64,000 nt of DNA from Streptomyces broussonetiae (GCF_009796285.1 NZ_CP047020.1:930001-994000), one strand, 5' to 3'. Positions 34,489-43,833 are shown, counted from the first letter of the stretch. The notes: generated by a model from the sequence alone, not told the origin. A program made the numbers and translations.

Positions 34489-35231
34489 GCGCGGTACTCC
34501 TCGCCCTGGCCGCCGGGGCCGTCATCGGTCTGACGCTCGGGGCGCTCGGCGGCGGTGGCAGTGTGCTGGCCGTCCCCGCCCTGATCTACCTGCTCGGATT
34601 CACGCCCGTCGCGGCGGCGACGGCCGCTCTGATCGTCGTGGCCGTGACCTCGGCGACCGCGCTGTCCGCACATGCCCGCGACGGCCACGTCCGCTGGCGT
34701 ACGGGGCTGCTGTTCGCGGCGGCGGGCATCGGCCCGGCCATGCTGGGCGGAGCGCTCGCCTCTCGCCTGCCGGCGACCGTGCTGACGCTCGGCTTCGCCG
34801 TGGTCGCGGGCGCCGCCGCGCTCCGGATGCTCCGGCCGCGCCCGGTCCCGGCCGAGGGCGTGCGGGTACGGCCGGTCCGGGCGGCGGCCGCGGGCGGCGG
34901 TCTCGGCGCCGTCACCGGCGTGCTCGGTGTGGGCGGCGGCTTCCTCGCGGTCCCGGCGCTGGTGAGCGTCCTCGGCCTGCGGATGCGCGCGGCCGTGGGC
35001 ACCAGCCTGCTGGTGATCACGGTCAACTCGCTGGCCGCCCTGGCGATGCGCACCGGCACCGCGAGCGGTCTGGACTGGGCCCTCATCGGACCGTTCGCGG
35101 GGGCGGCGGTACTCGCGGCCTGGGACGGCAGGCGCCTGGCGGCGAAGCTGCCCGCGCACACGCTGCAGCGGGCCTTCGCCGTGGTCCTGTGCGCGGTGGC
35201 CGGCTTCATGCTGGTCGACGCGGTGCTGTGA
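34485..35231 (+). CDS. TauE/SafE-family sulfite/organosulfur exporter
   Basis: A 248-aa membrane protein with seven to eight hydrophobic segments and the internal duplication of the TauE/SafE family: GLTLGALGGGGSVLAVPALIY in the first half and GAVTGVLGVGGGFLAVPALV in the second. It probably exports sulfite or thiosulfate formed by the upstream persulfide-oxidising enzyme. It is the third gene of the plus-strand run that starts at 32810 and overlaps the truncated rhodanese by 4 nt. The CstR-type repressor follows on the opposite strand. Confidence 0.88.
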   Translation: MSAVLLALAAGAVIGLTLGALGGGGSVLAVPALIYLLGFTPVAAATAALIVVAVTSATALSAHARDGHVRWRTGLLFAAAGIGPAMLGGALASRLPATVLTLGFAVVAGAAALRMLRPRPVPAEGVRVRPVRAAAAGGGLGAVTGVLGVGGGFLAVPALVSVLGLRMRAAVGTSLLVITVNSLAALAMRTGTASGLDWALIGPFAGAAVLAAWDGRRLAAKLPAHTLQRAFAVVLCAVAGFMLVDAVL

Positions 35232-35272
35232 CCGCCACGGCCGGACGCCTCGGGCCTGGGGCTCCGGGCTCC

Positions 35273-36233
<961 letters not shown>

Positions 36234-36260
36234 GCCGGGACACCTTCGCCTGCGGGGGGC

Positions 36261-36450
36261 GCGGCATGGCGGGCCGCGGCACATCGGAGCGCGGCACCTG
36301 GGGAGCGCGGCACGTCGGGGCGCGGCACGTCGGGGCGCGGCACGTGGGAGCGCGGCACGTGGGAGCGCGGCACGTGGGTCCGCGCCACTCAGGGGCGTGC
36401 CACATAGGGACACGGCACATGGGGCTCCGCACACAGGGGCGCGCGACGCA
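36261..36450. repeat. 15-bp tandem repeat array, about 13 units
   Basis: Unit GCGGCACGTGGGAGC, with units starting every 15 bp (one interval of 16) from 36261. The five units between 36307 and 36381 are nearly identical; the flanks degrade gradually. Because 15 is a multiple of 3 no stop arises, so both strands read as pentapeptide repeats, but there is no start or ribosome site. Each full unit contains the CACGTG or CACGTCG half palindrome. It begins about 28 bp after the YgaP-like gene. Confidence 0.85.
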
Positions 36451-36546
36451 GCGGGAGCGCGGCGCTGGGAGCGCTCGACCCGGCGGGAGCGCGGCGCTGG
36501 GAGCGCTCGACCCGGCGGGAGCACGACGCTGGGAGCGCTCGACGCG
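36451..36546. repeat. 32-bp tandem repeat, three units
   Basis: Three direct copies start at 36451, 36483 and 36515. Each has GCGGGAGC near its start and the self-complementary TGGGAGCGCTCGA. Copies 1 and 2 are almost identical; copy 3 has a few changes. It follows the 15-bp array without a gap and lies 200 bp upstream of the flavoprotein gene. Confidence 0.85.
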
Positions 36547-36742
36547 GTAGGGGCGCGCGACAAAGCAATGCACCCCAAACGGTTCGACCATGTTTCGGGC
36601 AACGTGAGCCGATTTCGCACACCGCCGCCGTCGGGCAGGTCACACTCGGCGGCGGAGGGGGGACGAGTGCGGCGGCGGTCGCACCATCCCGACGTGTCGC
36701 GCCGCCTTGGGGAAGGCGGCCGGCGGACCAGCAGGGGGATGC

Positions 36743-38029
36743 ATGACGCAGTCGCTTCCCGGTCAACGCCCCATTCCTGGGCGGGCGTTCACCAAGAGCG
36801 CGGGACTTCCGGTCGTCGTGGTCGGGGCGGGGCCGTACGGATTGTCGGTGGCCGCCCATCTGCGGGCCGCCGGGATACCGGTGCGCATCTTCGGCGAGAT
36901 CATGGGCAGTTGGCGGCACGCCATGGCCACCGGGATGTTCCTGAAGTCGACACCGGCGGCCACCGATCTGTCCGCGCCCGAACCGGGCGCGCGGCTCGCC
37001 GACTTCCGCCGCCTGCAGGGCGAGCCGGAGCTGACCGAACTCACCCCGATCCCGTGCGACGTGTTCGTCCGCTACGGACAGTGGTTCCAGAAGCAGTACG
37101 TCGGAGAGGTGGATCCCGCCCGGGTGGTGTCCCTCGACCGGGACGTCACCACCGGGGGGTTCACGGCGGGGTTGGCGGACGGGCGGGAGCTGGGCGCCGC
37201 GACCGTCGTCGTGGCCACCGGCCTGAACGGACTCGCCCACGTACCCGAGGAGTTGCGGCGGCTTGCCCCCGAAGGGCCGGGGACCGGCGCCCTCGTGTCG
37301 CACACCAGCCACCACACCGACCTCTCGCAGTATGCCGGGCAGCGGGTCGCCGTGATCGGCGGCGGCCAGTCCGCGCTGGAGAGCGCTGCCCTGCTGCACG
37401 AGGCGGGCGCCGAGGCGCGGGTGCTGGTCAGGGCGGGCCGGGTGCGCTGGGGCACGACACCCGTCTTGTCCCGCCCCTGGCCCCAGCGCCTCGCCCGGCC
37501 GGCCTCGCCCCTGGGCACGGGCTGGGCCCTGGCCGCGGTGTCCAGGGCCCCTCACGCCGTACGACGGCTGCCCGTGTCCGCGCGGCTGCTGCTCTTCCGG
37601 CGCGCGCTGGGCCCGTCGGGCGGCTGGTGGCTGCGGGACCGCGTCGAGGGCGTCGTCCCGGTGCACACCTCGTGCGGTGTCACCCGAGCCGAGGTGACAC
37701 CGCAGGCCACGGTGCGCCTGGAACTCTCCGGGCCCGACGGCAGGTTCGCCCTCACCGTCGACCACGTCCTCACGGCCACCGGTTACCGGCTCGATCTGGA
37801 CGCCCTGCCGTTCCTCTCGCCGGGGCTGCGGAGGGCGCTGGTGTGCGTGCCGGGCACCGGGGCACCGGAGCTGACGGGCTCGTTCGAGTCGTCCGTGCCC
37901 GGGCTGTACTTCACCGGGTCGCTGGCCGCCCCTATGTTCGGGCCCATGATGCGGTTCGTCGCCGGAACCGAGTACGCCGCCACCCGTATCGCCGGGGCCG
38001 CGCTCCGGCGCAGCCGCGCCGGCCGCTGA
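36743..38029 (+). CDS. FAD/NAD(P)-dependent oxidoreductase (flavoprotein monooxygenase-like)
   Basis: A 428-aa two-dinucleotide-binding flavoprotein. The FAD Rossmann motif is VVVVGAGPYGLSVAAHL (about residue 30) and the NAD(P) motif is VAVIGGGQSALESAALLHE (about 205). A typical ATG-box is TATGYRLDLDALPF, and the C-terminal FAD contact is GLYFTGSLAAPMFGPMMRF. Layout resembles N-hydroxylating or FMO-type monooxygenases and pyridine-nucleotide oxidoreductases more than sulfide:quinone reductase, since redox cysteines are lacking. ATG 36743 follows AGGGGG. Its position after the sulfide module is suggestive, but no CstR operator precedes it. Substrate unknown. Confidence 0.82.
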   Translation: MTQSLPGQRPIPGRAFTKSAGLPVVVVGAGPYGLSVAAHLRAAGIPVRIFGEIMGSWRHAMATGMFLKSTPAATDLSAPEPGARLADFRRLQGEPELTELTPIPCDVFVRYGQWFQKQYVGEVDPARVVSLDRDVTTGGFTAGLADGRELGAATVVVATGLNGLAHVPEELRRLAPEGPGTGALVSHTSHHTDLSQYAGQRVAVIGGGQSALESAALLHEAGAEARVLVRAGRVRWGTTPVLSRPWPQRLARPASPLGTGWALAAVSRAPHAVRRLPVSARLLLFRRALGPSGGWWLRDRVEGVVPVHTSCGVTRAEVTPQATVRLELSGPDGRFALTVDHVLTATGYRLDLDALPFLSPGLRRALVCVPGTGAPELTGSFESSVPGLYFTGSLAAPMFGPMMRFVAGTEYAATRIAGAALRRSRAGR

Positions 38030-38038
38030 ACGGTCGGG

Positions 38039-39025
38039 CTATCCGTGCCGCTCACCCGGCCTGTGGTGCCGACGGCACAGGTGGACGTCCCCGCCCGGGT
38101 GAACAACCGTCGCCACGCACTGGGCCCGCTGTGCGTCGTCGACCATCCGGTCGCTGTCGGAGGCGGCGTTGGCCAGGCCGGCACAGCACAGGGTGAGCAG
38201 CAGCGCCCCGCCGGCGATGGGCAGGGTGCGAGGTGGCGGGGGCGGGGCGAGCAGCGCCCGGACCCGCTGGGGTACGGCGCCGCCGGTGACGGCGAGCGCC
38301 GGAGGGCTCGACGCGCGCGAGGAGGCGGCGAGGGCGGCCCGGCCGACGGCGCGGGCGACGACCCTGCGGCTGCCGACGTGCGCAGCCGCCTCCTCGTCCG
38401 CCCAGCGCTCCAGCACATAGCCACCCGCGTCGGCCAGCGGGCGCAGCAGCGGGTTGACGGCGGCGGTGAGTCGCCACAGGGCCTGGAACAGGTGGTGCCG
38501 GCCGCGCAGATGGGCGCGTTCGTGCGCGAGCAGCGCCGAGCGCTCCTCGTCGTCGAGGCAACGCAGCATGCCGCGCGAGACGACGATACGGCCGGGCGCC
38601 CCGGGCAGGGCGAACGCCTGGGGGACATCGGTGTCGATCACGGCCAGCTCGCTGTCGCCGGCGACACGGGCGCACTCGCGCCGGGCCCACAGCAGGTGCC
38701 GAATCTGCCGTACGGCGGCGAGGACCAGGGAGACGAATCCCGCGATCAGCACGAGGGCACCGACGATCGCGACCGTGACGTGGACGGGGTCCTCCGCCCG
38801 CAGGACCGCCACCGACCAGCGGCCCTCCTCCGCCACTTCCGGGATCTGGGCGATCCCGGAGAAGGCCAGCAGGGCCAGCGAGCCCGTCCAGCCGACGGTC
38901 GTCACGAGTGCGGCGCAGGCCAGGGCCCAGGCGGCGGGACGCGGGGCGAGCCGACGGGCCGGGCGCGGCGCGAGGACGCTCAGCACGGCCGTCACGATGA
39001 GCGGAACATAGACGCTGATCAGCAC
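38039..39025 (-). CDS. M56-family membrane metallopeptidase (BlaR/MecR-like, no sensor domain)
   Basis: A 328-aa membrane protein with about three to four hydrophobic helices in the first 120 residues, one near the C-terminus, and a zinc-peptidase domain between. The active site is LLAHERAHLRG (HExxH, about residue 165), with the downstream Glu ligand in ERWADEEAAAH. The preceding FALPGAPGRIVVSRGML is also typical of M56/M48 proteins. Unlike BlaR1 it has no extracellular penicillin-binding domain; only about 50 residues follow the last helix. It lies 18 bp after the BlaI-type repressor gene and would cleave or inactivate that repressor on a signal. Confidence 0.87.
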   Translation of the reverse strand: MLISVYVPLIVTAVLSVLAPRPARRLAPRPAAWALACAALVTTVGWTGSLALLAFSGIAQIPEVAEEGRWSVAVLRAEDPVHVTVAIVGALVLIAGFVSLVLAAVRQIRHLLWARRECARVAGDSELAVIDTDVPQAFALPGAPGRIVVSRGMLRCLDDEERSALLAHERAHLRGRHHLFQALWRLTAAVNPLLRPLADAGGYVLERWADEEAAAHVGSRRVVARAVGRAALAASSRASSPPALAVTGGAVPQRVRALLAPPPPPRTLPIAGGALLLTLCCAGLANAASDSDRMVDDAQRAQCVATVVHPGGDVHLCRRHHRPGERHG

Positions 39026-39043
39026 CGGCTCACTCCCGTCGTC

Positions 39044-39445
39044 TCAGTGCCCGGCGTGGTCGTGGTCGTCGTGTCCGGTCAGCAACTGGTGGAGCAACTG
39101 CTCGTCCCGCTCGGACAGTTCGGAGACGAAACGGGTCAGCACCGCCTCACGGTCGGAACCGCCCTCCAGCAACGACTTCATACGGTGCGCGGTGTGCGAC
39201 GCCTCGTCGCGCCCCGGCTCGTAGGCGTAGCCGCGGCCCTCGCGGTGCCGGACGAGCATGCCCTTGTCGTAGAGCCGGGACAGGATCGTCAGGACCGTCG
39301 TGTAGGCCAGCTCGCCCGGCAGCCGCTCCAGCACCTGCCGCGCCGTCAGTGGTCCGTCCGCGGCCCAGAGGGCGGCGAGCACACTGCTCTCCAGCTCGCC
39401 CCGCGCCCGCCTGCCGGGGGCGCCGCCGTCCCTGAAGCCCTTCAC
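39044..39445 (-). CDS. BlaI/MecI/CopY-family transcriptional repressor
   Basis: A 133-aa winged-helix repressor. The DNA-binding domain reads ELESSVLAALWAADGPLTARQVLE, then LAYTTVLTILSRLYDKGMLVRH, as in the BlaI family. The C-terminal dimerisation helices follow, and the tail HDDHDHAGH could bind metal. GTG start with GGAAGGG upstream. It forms an operon with the M56 peptidase and is divergent from the glycosyltransferase gene. Two CTAC/GTAG palindromes lie in the shared intergenic region, so autoregulation is likely. Related pairs in other bacteria answer to cell-wall antibiotics or lipid-cycle stress. Confidence 0.92.
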   Translation of the reverse strand: MKGFRDGGAPGRRARGELESSVLAALWAADGPLTARQVLERLPGELAYTTVLTILSRLYDKGMLVRHREGRGYAYEPGRDEASHTAHRMKSLLEGGSDREAVLTRFVSELSERDEQLLHQLLTGHDDHDHAGH

Positions 39446-39494
39446 CGTTCACCCTTCCGTCGCCTTGCCGTGGGTAAGGCTACCCGGCGGTCTT

Positions 39495-39507
39495 CTACTA
39501 GTCGTAG
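39495..39507. promoter_or_regulatory. BlaI-type operator, repressor side
   Basis: CTACTAGTCGTAG: CTAC and GTAG around 5 nt, 50 bp upstream of the repressor's GTG. It is weaker than the neighbouring site but in position to autoregulate the blaI-M56 operon. Confidence 0.6.
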
Positions 39508-39538
39508 GAGGTATGCTCCGGGCTTTGAACCGCGAACT

Positions 39539-39553
39539 ACTACAACTTGTAGT
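39539..39553. promoter_or_regulatory. BlaI-type operator, glycosyltransferase side
   Basis: ACTACAACTTGTAGT is a perfect 7+1+7 palindrome matching the BlaI/MecI-family TACA...TGTA pattern. It lies 33 bp upstream of the glycosyltransferase ATG, overlapping the likely promoter. Confidence 0.78.
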
Positions 39554-39585
39554 CGCGCGCCCTTCCACCTGCACAGAGGAAAGCC

Positions 39586-40965
39586 ATGGTCAATCCCGGA
39601 ACGCTGCCGGGGCCCGCACCCGCGGGTCTCCTGCCGGCGCCCCGTGACCCGGCGCGGGACTCGCGCCGGGTCGCCATCGTCTCGGCGAGCGTCGGCGCGG
39701 GACACGACGGTGCCGCCGCAGAGCTGGACCGCCGCCTCGCCGCGGACGGATTCGCCGTCGACCGGTACGACCTGCTGGATCTGCTGCCCGCCGGACTCGG
39801 CCGGGCCGTACGGGACGGCTACCATCGCATGCTCGTGCTGGCACCCTGGGCCTATCAGCGGGTCTACGCCGGCACCGAACGCTCCGGTGGCTGCGGCCCG
39901 GCGGCGAGGGCCCTGCTGCGCAGCGCCGAGGACCGTGTGCTGCGGGCGCTGCGCCCGGACGTCGGGGCGGTCGTCTCCACCTACCCGGGAGCCAGTCGGG
40001 TGCTGGGCAGCCTGCGCCTCGACGGACGCCTGGCCGTCCCCGTCGTCACCTACCTGACCGACTTCTCTGTGCACCCGCTGTGGGTGGCGGACGGCGTGGA
40101 CGTCCACCTCGCGGCCCACGCGGTGCCCGCCGCGCAGGCCCGGGCGGCCGGGGCTCGTGACGTCCGGGTGTGCGGGCCGGTCACCGACCCCCGCTTCCGC
40201 CCCTGCGACCCGGCGGAACGCGCCCGCGCGCGGGCCGGTTTCGGGCTGCCGGAGCACGCCCCGCTCGCGCTGCTGGTCGCCGGATCCTGGGGGGTCGGCC
40301 CGGTCCGGCAGGTCGCGCGGGAGCTGCGGGACTGCGGGGCCGTTGTCCCGGTGGTCGTCTGCGGCCGCAACCAGGCCCTGGTCCGGCAGCTGCGTGCGGA
40401 CGGGATCGAGCACGCCTTCGGCTGGGTCGACGACATGCCCGGCCTGATGCACGCGGCGGACGTGCTCGTCCAGAACGCGGGCGGGCTGACCTCCCTGGAG
40501 GCGTTCGCCGCGGGCCTGCCCGTGGTCGGCTACCGCTGCATACCGGGCCACGGGCTGACCAATGCCGCCGCCCTGGACGAGGCGGGCGTGGCCGTGTGGA
40601 TCCGGGATCCCGCCGACCTCAAGAGCATGCTGGGCGACCTGGTCGAGGGCCCCGCGGGGCAACGCCGGCGCGAGGCCGCGCTCGCCCTGTTCGCACACTC
40701 CCCGAAGGAGGGCCCGGCCGCGGAGATAGCCCGCATCCACCGCGCGGTCCCGCCACCGCCGCCTGCCGGACCGCACCTACGGCGGCGCCGCAGCGCCCGG
40801 CGGCTCGCGGCCACCGCAGCCACGGCGAGTGCGGTGTGGGCCTGCGCCGTCGGCGCCGGAGGCGCGACGACGCACGAGGCACCCGCGCTGCTGCACGCCG
40901 TGAGCCACGGCCTCGACCTGGACGGTCTTGCGCCCGGCCGCACGCTGGAGGGACACCGCTCATGA
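39586..40965 (+). CDS. MGDG-synthase-like / GT28-type glycosyltransferase
   Basis: A 459-aa protein of the processive diacylglycerol glycosyltransferase type. The N-terminal domain has VAIVSASVGAGHDGAAAELD (about residue 29), the MGDG_synth signature, and TYPGASRVLGSL. The C-terminal nucleotide-sugar domain has LLVAGSWGVGPVRQVA, FGWVDDMPGLMHAADVLVQNAGG and LPVVGYRCIPGHGLTNA. A final stretch of about 70 aa is basic and then weakly hydrophobic, perhaps holding it at the membrane. It probably adds a sugar to a lipid. The ATG has GAGGAAAG before it. Its stop overlaps the deacetylase start, and both are under a BlaI-type operator. Confidence 0.85.
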   Translation: MVNPGTLPGPAPAGLLPAPRDPARDSRRVAIVSASVGAGHDGAAAELDRRLAADGFAVDRYDLLDLLPAGLGRAVRDGYHRMLVLAPWAYQRVYAGTERSGGCGPAARALLRSAEDRVLRALRPDVGAVVSTYPGASRVLGSLRLDGRLAVPVVTYLTDFSVHPLWVADGVDVHLAAHAVPAAQARAAGARDVRVCGPVTDPRFRPCDPAERARARAGFGLPEHAPLALLVAGSWGVGPVRQVARELRDCGAVVPVVVCGRNQALVRQLRADGIEHAFGWVDDMPGLMHAADVLVQNAGGLTSLEAFAAGLPVVGYRCIPGHGLTNAAALDEAGVAVWIRDPADLKSMLGDLVEGPAGQRRREAALALFAHSPKEGPAAEIARIHRAVPPPPPAGPHLRRRRSARRLAATAATASAVWACAVGAGGATTHEAPALLHAVSHGLDLDGLAPGRTLEGHRS

Positions 40966-41759
40966 CCGCCTCCCGCCCGCTGCGCACGGCAGCGCTGGCC
41001 GCCCTGCCCGCCGCCGCACTCGCCGCGGTCCACTGCGCGCCCGTCGTCTCGACCTTCGGGCCGCTGCGCAACCGCACCATGCCCCGCCTCTCCGGCCGGG
41101 GCCGCGCGGACCACGTCGCGCTCACCTTCGACGACGGCCCCGACCCGCTGTCCACGCCGTTCTTCCTGCGACTGCTCGACCGGCGCGGGGTGCGCGCCAC
41201 ATTCTTCCTGCTCGGCAGCGAGGCACACCGCTCCCCCGGTGTGGTGCGCGAGATCGCCGCCGCCGGCCACGAGATCGGCGTCCACGGCTGGCGGCACCGG
41301 CCCCTGCTGCTGCGCGGCCCGCGCGCGACGTACGACGACTTCGCCCGCGCCCGCGACACGGTCGCCGACATCACCGGAACCCGGCCGACTCTCTTCAGGC
41401 CGCCGTACGGCGTCATGTCCGCCGCCGCCCATGTGGCGGCCCGGCGGCTCGGGCTCACGCCCGTGCTGTGGACCTGCTGGGGCGAGGACTGGACGGCCCG
41501 GGCCACGCCGGAGTCGGTGCACCGGACGGTGAGCGCCGATCTGGACGGCGGCGGCACGATCCTGCTGCACGACTCGGACTGCACCTCCGCCCCGGGCGCC
41601 TGGCGTTCGGCCCTGGGGGCCGTCCCCCGCATCCTCGACACCTGCGAGGAGAGGGGCTACGAAGTCGGCCGGCTGTGCGACCACGGCCTGCCCGGCGCCG
41701 ACCCGCTGGACGATGTTCACCCTGCCGGTACCGGTGCTCCGGACCGCCGCGACCGTTAG
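40962..41759 (+). CDS. Polysaccharide deacetylase (NodB domain)
   Basis: A 265-aa exported or membrane-anchored carbohydrate esterase 4 protein with an N-terminal hydrophobic segment (about 8-28). The NodB motifs are VALTFDDGPDP (about residue 50, catalytic and metal Asp), IGVHGWRHRPLLL (metal His pair), LFRPPYGVM (motif 3), WTCWGEDW (motif 4) and ILLHDSD (motif 5). It removes N-acetyl groups from glycans or glycolipids. Coupled to the preceding glycosyltransferase by a 4-nt overlap, so glycosylation and deacetylation of the same lipid-linked sugar is a reasonable inference. Confidence 0.9.
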   Translation: MTASRPLRTAALAALPAAALAAVHCAPVVSTFGPLRNRTMPRLSGRGRADHVALTFDDGPDPLSTPFFLRLLDRRGVRATFFLLGSEAHRSPGVVREIAAAGHEIGVHGWRHRPLLLRGPRATYDDFARARDTVADITGTRPTLFRPPYGVMSAAAHVAARRLGLTPVLWTCWGEDWTARATPESVHRTVSADLDGGGTILLHDSDCTSAPGAWRSALGAVPRILDTCEERGYEVGRLCDHGLPGADPLDDVHPAGTGAPDRRDR

Positions 41760-41808
41760 ACACCGGGAACCCTTCACCCTCGCCACTCGTCTACAGTTCA
41801 CGGAACGT

Positions 41809-41822
41809 CTACATGTTTGTAG
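41809..41822. promoter_or_regulatory. BlaI-type operator before dedA
   Basis: CTACA-TGTT-TGTAG, 5-bp perfect arms, 26 bp upstream of the dedA ATG. CGTCTACA occurs twice, at 41788 and 41806, giving a possible second half-site 18 bp upstream. It matches the layout of the palindrome before the PAP2 gene at 30431. Confidence 0.75.
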
Positions 41823-41847
41823 TCAATCTCAGGAAGGCTCGGGCCCT

Positions 41848-42516
41848 ATGACCACACCGACGCACCTCGCCGCGCAGCTGGCCGTCAACGTACTGGACGC
41901 CCATTCGCTGCTGGCCGCGTTCGGCGTCCTCGGCGTCGGCGTGGTGATGTTCGCCGAGACAGGGCTGCTCATCGGCTTCTTCCTGCCCGGCGACTCGCTG
42001 CTGTTCACCGCCGGCCTGCTCTGCACGGGCACGGCCGACCAGAGTCTCCATCTCTCGCTGGGGCCGCTGCTGGTCTCGGCGGCCGTCGGTGCGCTGGCCG
42101 GTGCTCAGTGCGGATTCCTCCTCGGCCGGAAGGCGGGCGGGGCACTGCTCGCCCGCAGCCGTTCGAAGCGGCTGCTCGAGGGAGCACAGCGCGCCGAGGA
42201 GCTGCTGGAGCGGTACGGCCACGCGAAGGCCGTCGTCCTGGCCCGCTTCGTGCCGGTGGTGCGGACGGTGCTCAATCCGATGGCGGGCGCGCTGGGCGTG
42301 TCGACGAGGACGTTCACGGTGTGGCAGGTGGCAGGCGGGCTGGTGTGGAGCCTCGGCCTCACGCTCGGCGGATACGCGCTGGGTTCCTCCATCCCGAACG
42401 TCGACCGCTACCTCCTGCCGATGGTCGCGTTGATCGTCGTCGTCTCGCTGATCCCGTTGCTGGCCGAGATCCTGCGCTCCCGCCGGGCGGCCCGTACGCA
42501 GGAGGAGCGCGGCTAG
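41848..42516 (+). CDS. DedA-family membrane protein (SNARE-associated/VTT domain)
   Basis: A 222-aa protein with about five to six hydrophobic segments. DedA features are the membrane-edge FAETGLLIGFFLPGDSLLFTAGLL (about residues 35-58), a Gly-rich middle ending LGRKAGG, and the conserved ARFVPVVRTVLNPMAGALG (about 131-149). DedA proteins of other bacteria recycle undecaprenyl phosphate across the membrane. ATG 41848 has AGGAAGG upstream. A BlaI-type operator sits just ahead, which links it to the repressor at 39.0-39.4 kb and to the PAP2 gene with the same palindrome. Confidence 0.9.
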   Translation: MTTPTHLAAQLAVNVLDAHSLLAAFGVLGVGVVMFAETGLLIGFFLPGDSLLFTAGLLCTGTADQSLHLSLGPLLVSAAVGALAGAQCGFLLGRKAGGALLARSRSKRLLEGAQRAEELLERYGHAKAVVLARFVPVVRTVLNPMAGALGVSTRTFTVWQVAGGLVWSLGLTLGGYALGSSIPNVDRYLLPMVALIVVVSLIPLLAEILRSRRAARTQEERG

Positions 42517-42648
42517 TCGTCCCTGCACCGCCCGCCTCACCGCGCCGCGCCCGCCATGGCATGCCGGTGGTCGTGGGGAGCGTCACCGCCGGGGACGGGA
42601 GGTACCACCCGGATTACGCTCGGTTGCCCGGCCGCTCATGGTCGGAGA

Positions 42649-43833
42649 GTGAGCACGTCCTCTCCGCTGAGGCAGTCCGACCGTCCCGGCGGGGCCGGGA
42701 GTCCACCGGTCACGGGCCCGCCGGGCGCCCTGCGGGCCCTCGCCCTCTTCGCCGCCGTCCGCCTCGCCGGTACCGCCGCGGTGGTGGCGGTCGACCGCAT
42801 CGCCGGGCACCCGTTCGGCAAGAGCCTGGCCCATGCCTGGGACTCGGTCTGGTACCTGCACATCGCCGAACACGGCTACGGAAGCCAGGTCCGCATCACC
42901 TCGACGGGCGCGGTCCAGACCGACTGGGCGTTCTTTCCCCTGTACCCGGGGCTCATCCGGACCCTGAGCGGCCTCACGGACCTCACCACCGGCCGGGCCG
43001 GGCTGCTCGTCGCCTGGGGTTGCGTGCTGATCGCCGCATACGGCATCCACGCGATCGGGCACCGTCTCCACGGCCGGACCGTCGCCGCCTGGCTCGTCGC
43101 CCTGTGGGCGGCACTGCCCCACTCCGTCGTCCTGAGCCTGGCCTACACCGAGCCGCTGTTCACCGCGTGCGCGGCCTGGTCCCTGTACGCCGTGCTCAAG
43201 GGCCGCTGGCCGACGGCGGGCGCGCTCGCGCTGCTGGCCGGTCTGTCCCGGCCGAGCGGCATCGCGGCCGCCGTGGCCGTCACCGCGGCCGCCCTGCACG
43301 AGGCCGTACGACAACGCGGGCGCGTGCCGGCCGGGCTGTGGGCCGGCGCCGCCCTCGGTCCGCTGGGCTGGGCCGGTTATGTGCTGTGGGTGGGTGCGCA
43401 GACCGGTGACCTGCTCCACGGCTACCTCCGGGTGCAGAGCGCCTGGAAGTCCCAGCTGGACCTCGGAGCCGGTCCGCTGCACATGCTGCGCTGGATGCCG
43501 CCGCAGGGCAGCGGACCGGCCTATCCGATGGCCGTACTGGTCGTCACGGCAAGCGTCGTGCTGTTCTGCCTGCTGTGCCTGGACCGTACCCCGCTGCCGC
43601 TGGTGGTCTTCTCCGGCGTGCTGCTCCTGCTGGTGCTGGCGGTCTCCGGCCCCTTCTCCTCCAAACCCCGCTTCCTGCTCCCGGCGTTCCCCCTGCTCCT
43701 TCCGGCGGCCCGCGCCCTCGCAGCGGCCTGGCGCGCCCACCGCCACCGGACCTGCCTGCTGTACGGCACCCTCACCACCGTGTCTCTGCTCTACGGCGCC
43801 TATCTGGCCGCCCTCTCCCCGCAGCCCCTCTGA
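42649..43833 (+). CDS. GT-C type (PIG-V/mannosyltransferase-like) integral membrane protein
   Basis: A 394-aa protein with about nine hydrophobic segments. HAWDSVWYLHIAEHGYGSQV (about residue 64) followed by WAFFPLYPGLIR, and LAYTEPLFTACAAWSLYAVL, are features of PIG-V-like polyprenyl-phosphomannose-dependent mannosyltransferases. The start is uncertain: GTG 42649 puts about 25 polar residues before the first helix but has GGAG only 1 nt away; an ATG at 42556 is less likely. It follows dedA on the same strand with 130 bp between, so it could belong to the same envelope set. Confidence 0.75.
   Translation: MSTSSPLRQSDRPGGAGSPPVTGPPGALRALALFAAVRLAGTAAVVAVDRIAGHPFGKSLAHAWDSVWYLHIAEHGYGSQVRITSTGAVQTDWAFFPLYPGLIRTLSGLTDLTTGRAGLLVAWGCVLIAAYGIHAIGHRLHGRTVAAWLVALWAALPHSVVLSLAYTEPLFTACAAWSLYAVLKGRWPTAGALALLAGLSRPSGIAAAVAVTAAALHEAVRQRGRVPAGLWAGAALGPLGWAGYVLWVGAQTGDLLHGYLRVQSAWKSQLDLGAGPLHMLRWMPPQGSGPAYPMAVLVVTASVVLFCLLCLDRTPLPLVVFSGVLLLLVLAVSGPFSSKPRFLLPAFPLLLPAARALAAAWRAHRHRTCLLYGTLTTVSLLYGAYLAALSPQPL

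Noticed and set aside
36261..36546. CRISPR array
   Set aside because: The repeats are contiguous, without unique spacers between them, and no cas gene is in the window.
36261..36550. Pentapeptide-repeat protein (GARHV units) encoded by the 15-bp array
   Set aside because: Open only because the unit is a multiple of three; no start, ribosome site or stable extension beyond the array.
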